From Argentina anserina (lineage: Eukaryota > Streptophyta > Magnoliopsida > Rosales > Rosaceae), in NCBI RefSeq assembly GCF_933775445.1, contig NC_065873.1, positions 4,278,001 to 4,342,000 on the forward strand: a stretch of DNA of 64,000 nt, written 5' to 3'. Positions within the stretch are counted from its first letter, which is position 1. The number at the start of each line of letters is the position of its first letter. Below, piece by piece: positions 57,471 through 64,000 of this stretch. The position numbers and the translations under genes were made by a program. The notes below the pieces were generated by a model. That model saw only the letters and a program-made list of their open reading frames with translations, was not told where the DNA came from and did no database searches.

Positions 57471-58952
57471 ATGGCAAAGAACGGCAATCCTGTTGGTAGT
57501 GTTTCCGACGACACGCAAGAGAAGGGTCATGAAGAACTTGTCAACCCGACGGTTCCAAAGAAGGAACGAATGAAGGACATACTAGCTGCAATCGACTCAC
57601 GACTAACCCAAGTGGAAGAGAGCGTGAGTGGCATGGGAGCCCAGGTGGAAGACTTGGAGGCAGAGGATGCCGCAATCCACACTGCGATCAAGGGCATGAT
57701 GCTCAAGCTAGAGGAGTCCTTGCAAGGCGAGATAGACAAGGTTCGCGAGGAGTTCATGGGGGAACTCGCCCGGATGCGTAAAGTTCAAGAAAGGGAGCAC
57801 AATAGCATGCTTGCACGCATGGAGGAGATGCAGGCAGATTCTGCACGCATGGAAGCTATGCAGGCAGACCTTGCCCTATGCAAGCGCGCACTAGCCGCGG
57901 GGGCTAGCACCAGCAGTAGCGTAGAGGCCAAGCGGATCGAGGCGCCAAAGCCAAAGAGCTTCGGAGGCATGCGCAACGCTCGAGAAGTAGACAACTTCTT
58001 ATGGGGGCTAGATCAATACTTTGGGGCCGTAGGCATCATGGAGGAAGATGCCAAGATAAAGACCGCGTCTCTTTATCTCACCGACACCGCCATGTTATGG
58101 TGGAGGAGAAGGCGAGGAGATGTCGAAAGAGGTACGTGCACCATCTCTACCTTTGATGACTTTGTGAAAGAGCTTAAGAAGCAGTTTTATCCCGAGAATG
58201 CCGAGGATGAGGCAAGAGCTCGCTTGCGAAGGCTCAAGCACACCGGGCCAATTTGTGATTATGTTAGAGAATTCACTAACTTGGTGCTTGAGATTCCCGA
58301 CCTATCCGACAAGGATGCTCTCTTCAACTTCATGGATGGTCTCCAATCATGGACCAAGACGGAGCTAAGGCGACGAGGAGTGCAAGACCTTGCTACCGCC
58401 ATAGCCGTGGCCGAAAGCTTAGTTGATTTCTCAAGTCCAAGAGAGTCCACCAAGCCCAAGGAGAAGAGGAGCAGCTATGCCAAAGGTGGGGGAGACAAAA
58501 TCCAACGCAAGGAGGAGCCCCGCCGTGAGAGCCACTCGGCAAGGTTCAAGGATAAAGGCAAGTCAAGAGACATGCGGAGCTCGGACAAGCCAAATGACAA
58601 CAAGTGCTTCTTATGCGATGGTCCGCATTGGGCTAGACATTGCCCACAAAGGAGAGCACTAAGCGCGCTCTTGGGAAGTCATCAAGGCGAGAGTGAAGCC
58701 GAGGGTGGCAATGGAGGTGCACATTTGGGGTCTTTGCAGGTGCTTAATGCTATCCGCTCAACACCCAAGGTCCAAGCCAAAGGTTTGCTCTATACGGACA
58801 TCACCATATGTGGGAAGCCAACAACGGCGATGCTCGACACGGGGGCAACTCACAACTTTATTTCCGTTGAAGAAGCACGCAAGCTTGGACTTAAGGCAAC
58901 AAATGGAGGAGGTTCCATTAAGGCGGTTAACTCACCTGCCCGCCCAATATAA
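57471..58952 (+). CDS. element D Gag and protease
   Basis: A 493-aa product from ATG 57471, 46 bp after the LTR. The N-terminus (30-150) is a charged coiled-coil region with repeated MEEMQAD-type units. The Gag domain follows (FGGMRNAREVDNFLWGL, YLTDTAMLWWRRRR, CDYVREFTNLVLEIPD). The zinc knuckle near 378 is CFLCDGPHWARHC, CX2CX3HX4C, one residue shorter than the usual spacing. The protease site AMLDTGATHNFIS lies near 455. The frame stops at TAA 58950-58952, inside the protease domain, and the same frame goes on as pol after it. Confidence 0.9.
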   Translation: MAKNGNPVGSVSDDTQEKGHEELVNPTVPKKERMKDILAAIDSRLTQVEESVSGMGAQVEDLEAEDAAIHTAIKGMMLKLEESLQGEIDKVREEFMGELARMRKVQEREHNSMLARMEEMQADSARMEAMQADLALCKRALAAGASTSSSVEAKRIEAPKPKSFGGMRNAREVDNFLWGLDQYFGAVGIMEEDAKIKTASLYLTDTAMLWWRRRRGDVERGTCTISTFDDFVKELKKQFYPENAEDEARARLRRLKHTGPICDYVREFTNLVLEIPDLSDKDALFNFMDGLQSWTKTELRRRGVQDLATAIAVAESLVDFSSPRESTKPKEKRSSYAKGGGDKIQRKEEPRRESHSARFKDKGKSRDMRSSDKPNDNKCFLCDGPHWARHCPQRRALSALLGSHQGESEAEGGNGGAHLGSLQVLNAIRSTPKVQAKGLLYTDITICGKPTTAMLDTGATHNFISVEEARKLGLKATNGGGSIKAVNSPARPI

Positions 58953-58979
58953 GGAGTAGTTCGAGGAGTCAAGACAAGC

Positions 58980-61900
58980 GTGGGAGCTTGGTGTGGGAAC
59001 CTAGACTTCTCGATTGTACCGATGGATGACTACAAGGTAGTCTTGGGGTTGGAATTCCATGATCAAGTCAAGGCATTCCCGGTGCCATTCGCCAATAGCT
59101 TATGCATTATGGATGGCGAGAGGTCGTGTGTGGTGCCAACAACCCGAGGAGCAAAGCAAGACATCAAGGTCTTGTCGGCACTACAATTCAAGAAAGGCAT
59201 CAAGAGGGAAGAGGAGAGCTACTTGGCCATCCTTAGTGAGTTTGATGATGAGGAGCCAAGGCCTCAAGATGACATGCCCAAGGAGGTAGCAGCAGTTCTT
59301 GAGGAGTTCAAGGATGTATCACCCGCGGAGCTGCCCAAGAGACTACCCCCAAGGAGAGAGATCGACCATGAGATAGAGTTGGAACCAGGGACCAAACCAC
59401 CCGCCATGGGTGCATACCGCATGGCGCCACCGGAGTTAGCAGAACTAAGGAGGCAATTGAAGGAACTTTTGGACGCGGGGTTCATTAGACCTTCGAAAGC
59501 CCCATTCGGTGCCCCGGTATTGTTCCAAAAGAAGAAGGACGGATCTCTACGCATGTGCATTGACTATAGGGCGCTCAACAAGATCACGGTAAAGAACAAG
59601 TACCCTATCCCTCTCATTGCCGATCTCTTTGATCAATTGGGTCATGCACGCTACTTCTCAAAGTTAGACCTTCGTTCGGGGTACTACCAAGTGCGCATTG
59701 CGGAAGGGGATGAGCCAAAGACCGCATGCATCACAAGGTACGGTTCTTATGAATTCATGGTCATGCCATTTGGTCTAACTAATGCACCGGCGACATTTTG
59801 CACCTTGATGAACAAGTTATTCCACCCCTACTTGGATCGGTTTGTGGTCGTCTACTTGGACGACATAGTGGTATATAGCAAGACCATGCGGGAGCATGTG
59901 GAGCATTTGCGGGAAGTGCTCAATGTTTTGCGGGAAAACCAGCTATACGTCAAGATGGAGAAATGCTCATTCGCGAAGCCGGAAGTGTCGTTCTTAGGAC
60001 ACAAGATCAAGGACGGCAAGCTTATGATGGAGGATTGCAAAGTGCATTCCATCCAAGAATGGGAACCACCCACCAAGGTACATGACTTAAGATCTTTTCT
60101 TGGGCTAGTTAACTATTATCGCCGCTTTATCAAGGGATACTCGGCGAGGGCTGCACCATTAACTGACCTTCTCAAGAAGAACAAGGCATGGGAATGGACA
60201 ACAAAGTGTCAAGAAGCCTTTGAAGACTTGAAGAAGGCAATATGCGAGGAGCCCGTACTTAGCCTACCGGATCACTCCAAGCCATACGAAGTGCACACCG
60301 ATGCTTCCGACTTTGCCATCGGTGGAGTCCTCATGCAAGAAGGACATCCAATTGCTTATGAGAGTCGGAAGCTCAATGACACGGAGCGGCGCTACACCGT
60401 GCAAGAGAAAGAGATGACTGCCATCATCCATTGCCTTCGAGTGTGGCGACATTACTTGCTTGGGACCAAGTTCGTGATCATGACCGACAATGTAGCAACA
60501 AGCTTCTTCCAAACTCAAAAGAAGCTAAGTCCAAAGCAAGCAAGGTGGCAAGACTTCTTGGCGGAATTTGACTACACCATGGAGTACAAACCCGGGAAGG
60601 CGAACGTGGTAGCGGATGCACTAAGCCGCAAGACGGAGTTTGCAAGCATCTCGCAAGTCACTAGCCCATTGCTAAGCAAGATCAAGGAGGGACTAAGGGT
60701 AGACCCTCAAGCACAAAGCCTCATCACCTTAGTAAAAGAAGGCAAAACTCGGAGGTTTTGGCTAGACGACGACCTTCTCTATACAACAGGCCGCCGCATC
60801 TACGTACCAAAGTGGGGAAGCTTGCGAAGGGAGCTAATCAAGGAGTGTCATGATTCCAAATCGGCCGGCCACCCAGGTATGAAACGCACACTTGCCTTGC
60901 TAAAGTCCATGTATTATTGGCCAAGGATGCGGGACGGGGTCGAAGAGTATGTGCGGACTTGTCTAGTTTGCCAACAAGACAAGATAGTTCAGCAGCAGCC
61001 GGGGGGCTTGCTAGACCCTTTACCCATTCCCGAGAGACCATGGGAGAGTGTCTCTATGGACTTCATCACTTGCCTGCCGAAGTCCGAGCAGTTTGGGAGC
61101 ATCATAGTGGTAGTGGACAGATTCAGCAAGTATGCAACCTTCATGGCCGCATCAGCCGACTGTACCGCGGAGGAGACAGCAAGGCTATTCCTACGCAATG
61201 TAGTCAAGCTTTGGGGAGTTCCAAAGAACATTGTCAGCGACAGAGACCCGCGCTTCACGGGGAGATTTTGGACGGAGCTATTCAAAATGTTGGGGTCAGA
61301 TTTGAACTTTTCAACAAGCTTCCATCCACAAAGCGACGGTCAAACGGAACGCATCAATGCTCTCTTGGAGCTATACTTGCGGCACTATGTGAGTGCCAAT
61401 CAAAAGGATTGGGCCAAGCTTCTAGATGTGGCGCAGTTTTCCTACAACCTGCAGCAAAGTGAGGCCACCAACAAAAGTCCTTTTGAGATCGTTTTGGGAC
61501 AGCAGCCTACTACCCCTCTATCCATTGCCACTCACTATGAAGGGAAGAGCCCAGCCGCATTTAAGTTTGCCAAGTCATGGCACGAGCAAGCAGAGTTAGC
61601 TCGAGCGGCGTTGCACAAGGCTGCCAAGAGGATGAAGAAGTGGGCAGACAAGAAGAGGAGGCATGTCGAGTTCAAGGAAGGCGACCTTGTACTTGTGAAA
61701 CTCTTGCCGCAACAGTTCAAGGCCTTTAGGAAGGTGCACAAGGGCTTGATCCGCAGGTATGAAGGACCGTTTGAGGTGATCAAGCGCATAGGCAAAGTTT
61801 CATACAAGCTCAAACTCCCGCCCAAGTTAAAGATACATCCGGTCTTCCACGTGAGTATGTTGAAGCCATACAATGAGGACGAGGAAGACCCATCAAGGGG

Positions 61901-62117
61901 TATATCGCATCGGGCACCAACGGCGGTAATCACCAACTTCGACAAGGAAGTCGATGAAGTGCTCGCAGATCGGGTCATTCGACGTCGAGGCGTACCAAGT
62001 TACAAAGAGTACCTCATCAAGTGGCGAGGTCTGCCCGATACGGAAGCAAGCTGGGAGTCCGAGGATACGCTTTGGCAGTTCAAGGACATGATCCAGCAAT
62101 ACAATGAAGCGCGATGA
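58980..62117 (+). CDS. element D Pol: RT, RNase H, integrase, chromodomain
   Basis: A 1045-codon frame in phase with gag; the sequence just before the first Met is open back to the TAA at 58950. In order: end of protease ([20 protein letters not shown]), RT ([33 protein letters not shown], catalytic YLDDIV near 292), RNase H ([15 protein letters not shown] near 438), integrase zinc finger ([14 protein letters not shown] near 622, CLVCQQDK), DDE core (MDFITCLP near 693, [10 protein letters not shown] near 750, [11 protein letters not shown] near 786), and a chromodomain (about 985-1040, [19 protein letters not shown]) that can steer insertion to marked chromatin. No frameshift seen. Confidence 0.93.
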   Translation: MGAWCGNLDFSIVPMDDYKVVLGLEFHDQVKAFPVPFANSLCIMDGERSCVVPTTRGAKQDIKVLSALQFKKGIKREEESYLAILSEFDDEEPRPQDDMPKEVAAVLEEFKDVSPAELPKRLPPRREIDHEIELEPGTKPPAMGAYRMAPPELAELRRQLKELLDAGFIRPSKAPFGAPVLFQKKKDGSLRMCIDYRALNKITVKNKYPIPLIADLFDQLGHARYFSKLDLRSGYYQVRIAEGDEPKTACITRYGSYEFMVMPFGLTNAPATFCTLMNKLFHPYLDRFVVVYLDDIVVYSKTMREHVEHLREVLNVLRENQLYVKMEKCSFAKPEVSFLGHKIKDGKLMMEDCKVHSIQEWEPPTKVHDLRSFLGLVNYYRRFIKGYSARAAPLTDLLKKNKAWEWTTKCQEAFEDLKKAICEEPVLSLPDHSKPYEVHTDASDFAIGGVLMQEGHPIAYESRKLNDTERRYTVQEKEMTAIIHCLRVWRHYLLGTKFVIMTDNVATSFFQTQKKLSPKQARWQDFLAEFDYTMEYKPGKANVVADALSRKTEFASISQVTSPLLSKIKEGLRVDPQAQSLITLVKEGKTRRFWLDDDLLYTTGRRIYVPKWGSLRRELIKECHDSKSAGHPGMKRTLALLKSMYYWPRMRDGVEEYVRTCLVCQQDKIVQQQPGGLLDPLPIPERPWESVSMDFITCLPKSEQFGSIIVVVDRFSKYATFMAASADCTAEETARLFLRNVVKLWGVPKNIVSDRDPRFTGRFWTELFKMLGSDLNFSTSFHPQSDGQTERINALLELYLRHYVSANQKDWAKLLDVAQFSYNLQQSEATNKSPFEIVLGQQPTTPLSIATHYEGKSPAAFKFAKSWHEQAELARAALHKAAKRMKKWADKKRRHVEFKEGDLVLVKLLPQQFKAFRKVHKGLIRRYEGPFEVIKRIGKVSYKLKLPPKLKIHPVFHVSMLKPYNEDEEDPSRGISHRAPTAVITNFDKEVDEVLADRVIRRRGVPSYKEYLIKWRGLPDTEASWESEDTLWQFKDMIQQYNEAR

Positions 62118-62133
62118 GGGCATCGCGGGATTC

Positions 62134-62145
62134 GGTGGGGGAGAA
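62134..62145 (+). promoter_or_regulatory. polypurine tract of element D
   Basis: GGTGGGGGAGAA just before the 3' LTR, the usual plus-strand primer site. Confidence 0.75.
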
Positions 62146-62713
62146 TGTCACATCCCGCCAAACTTAAGCAAAATTTTACCTTGAGCATTCTAGGCGGGTC
62201 CGGAATATGGTGGAACCCTTTGGAAGAACCTAGAAGATGTTAGAAGTCTCAAGAAGCCTTGGGACATTTCCGGAAATCTCTAGAACCTTGGAGAGGCTAG
62301 TGGAACTAGACTATTCAAGAATCCTCTAGAACACTCAAGGATAATCTCAAAGTCTTATAGATTTGGATAGACTTAAGGAGAATTATCTAGAACTCTCTAG
62401 CCTTGTAGATTTGGATAGACTCAAGGAGAGTTATCTAGAATATACATAGTCCTAGAAGTATCTAGAACTTGTAAAGTAGGATGAGGAGGCCTATAAATAG
62501 CAAGGCACCCCTCTCATTTACATCATCAAGTAATCAAGCAAACTATCAAGCATACTTGTAAGTTCTCTCTTGTTCAATATAAGTTCTCTTTCGAGATATT
62601 CTTCTTTGCCTTTCAATTGTTCTAGCAGGGCATTTGCGAGAGTAAGACTGACTTAGCATAAGGGAGCTGCTAAGGCCGCACGAGTTGCATAGCAAAAGAG
62701 TAAGCTCGTGACA
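62146..62713 (+). repeat. 3' LTR of element D (568 bp)
   Basis: Same length and ends as the 5' LTR; one difference was noticed (GTAAGACTGAC here, GTAAGGCTGAC in the 5' copy). Confidence 0.95.
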
Positions 62714-63400
62714 TTATGTTAGATTGAGACCTATAGCTTGGCGCTATCATGGTTCTTGAGTGTAAACACTCATAAGTAGGTGGATTATATTATATATAAT
62801 AAAAGGATTTTTCACTAATACATGCATATATCGCATGAGTATGGAAATATGATTATATAGTTGACTTGATGAGAAAATGAAATGAAGTGGATGTAAGTGA
62901 TCGAAAATATTTACCTTTGAGCAAAAAAAACTGAACTATGGACCAGGAGTACACGTCTGACCCTAGCCAAGTCGATCAATTGACATTGTCGGGGTTTTAC
63001 CACTACATGTAAGTAGTTGTTTGTTGAAGCATCCATTTCTTTTGGAACCAGTTCTATCCATGGGCTACATCAGACTATCAAATCGATCACCATATGATAG
63101 ATGTCCAAGCAAACAAGGACAGATCTCACATATCACATCTCAGCAATTAATCACCATTGTGTGTTTTTTTAGGTTTTTGGCTACGCTCTCATGAGACCGG
63201 CCATACATGTATCTTACAAATTGGGGGACTCTTACCTTTGGCCATACTGTTCTGACCGTCCATATATTTCCGGGGATAAACTCACCATCCGTACTATCTG
63301 TCCAATTATACCAAAACCCTAAATGATGATTACCGAATTGATCATGCTACTAGGTGAAGGACAGTCTATTTGATTATATATGTATCTCCCTCGGGAAATA
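62714..63400. other. intergenic, nothing recognised
   Basis: AT-rich DNA after element D. The first 60 bp may continue the tRNA-like segment interrupted at 56857. No ORF that looks coding. Confidence 0.45.
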
Positions 63401-64000
63401 CGGAAGAATGAACTGTAGAATGGAAATCGAAATAACTCACAACCACAAGCGAAAAATAAAAATGATAGAGAATGCGCGGATTTAACGTGGTTCGGCAAAG
63501 TGCCTACGTCCACGGGTAGCAACAATAAAGAACCTTCACTATACGAAGAAAGGTTACACCGAGATAAACACTACTTCAAGACTCATACTTGAAGGGATAC
63601 ACTCTCACACACTTTATTTTGCTACACACACAAAACTCTCTACTTGGAGTTTTCTTTCTATCTCTCACTCTTGATCACATACAAGATGATCTCAACCTTA
63701 TTGTTCTTCTATATTTATTGCACCACTTCTCATGCCTTTATATAGGCAAACATCTTTGTGCAATTCATGCATTTGCATGTAACATGCATGGAAGCAAAGT
63801 CAATCTTCTTCCTTGATTCATGCTCAATGTTGGCATGCTCATCAATGCATTCTTCTTTCTTTGTCAAACAAATCACCACCTACCACCATAAGGTTGTAGA
63901 TTTGTTTCTTACCTTCAACAAAGGTTGCTCCAAGTTTCAACAAAATCAACTCCGTTAATTAATGGGTCACCAAAGCAATAGGTGTGCTTAATTTACTCAT
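63401..64000 (-). repeat. possible LTR or retroelement edge, running out of the window
   Basis: The segment with TTTAACGTGGTTCGGCAAAG and GCCTACGTCCACGGG is a word pattern I know as recurrent in plant LTR retrotransposons. A TATA-like TTTATATAGGC lies at 63737. No partner or coding region is in view, so the assignment is weak. Confidence 0.35.

Larger units (their letters stand above)
56858..62713 (+). mobile_element. element D: young chromodomain Ty3-gypsy retrotransposon
   Basis: Complete structure: 5' LTR 56858-57425, primer site, gag-protease, pol, polypurine tract and 3' LTR 62146-62713. The LTRs (568 bp each) differ by one base in my reading (near 57357 and 62645), so insertion was recent. 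The expected TSD is not perfect: CTAT before and TTAT after, one mismatch in four. A C-terminal chromodomain makes it a chromovirus, different from A and B. Gag and pol share one frame interrupted by a single TAA. Confidence 0.95.

Noticed and set aside
1..64000. tRNA or rRNA genes
   Set aside because: No complete cloverleaf or rRNA core sequence was recognised by eye; a tRNAscan or Rfam search would be needed to exclude them firmly.

Overview
The window is nuclear DNA from a eudicot plant. It carries intron-rich single-copy plant genes (a P-class PPR protein, an ankyrin/PGG membrane protein and a CDPK-related kinase) in AT-rich, transposon-filled DNA. The species cannot be fixed from sequence alone; a Rosaceae-like genome would fit but is only a guess. 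All features below were read by eye; no database search was run.

Layout. 1-2560: 3' part of a Ty1-copia element with its 3' LTR. 3200-11290: several copies, all on the minus strand, of a short gene I do not recognise (about 75 aa, starting MSSSNYSQ). Two copies are intact (4646-4873 and 10301-10534); the others are broken, one by a LINE-like insert and a copia fragment. Two MITE-like foldbacks lie at 6515-7285. 11326-13581: intronless PPR gene (minus), resembling EMB2745. 15802-16876: near-perfect foldback Mutator-like element with a 9-bp target duplication. 17494-21827: nine-exon ankyrin/PGG gene (plus) whose first large exon resembles a copia Gag. 22195-23102 and 46024-46330: further pieces of the short-gene unit.

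23103-46023 is one nested block. A solo LTR (C) landed in a copy of the short gene (TSD GTTAA). A full-length Tekay/Del-like Ty3-gypsy element (B, minus) landed in C (TSD AGATG). A second element of the same family (A, plus) landed in an LTR of B (TSD TATTG). All three target duplications are perfect, so the order C, B, A is readable. B also carries an internal rearrangement: an inverted piece of reverse transcriptase next to about 230 bp of a host DEG/HtrA protease gene with its intron.

46877-51914: complete 11-exon CDPK-related kinase gene (minus), 604 aa, CRK5-like. 52000-56850: intergenic, with microsatellites and one MITE-like repeat. 56858-62713: a young chromodomain Ty3-gypsy element (D) with 568-bp LTRs that differ at one base and an ORF interrupted by one in-frame stop. 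62714-64000: intergenic, possibly part of another LTR.

The three recognised host genes look functionally unrelated: organellar RNA processing (PPR), plasma-membrane or stress signalling (ANK/PGG) and calcium-linked kinase signalling (CRK). The window is best read as a gene-poor neighbourhood shaped by local duplication of the short-gene unit and repeated insertion into it.
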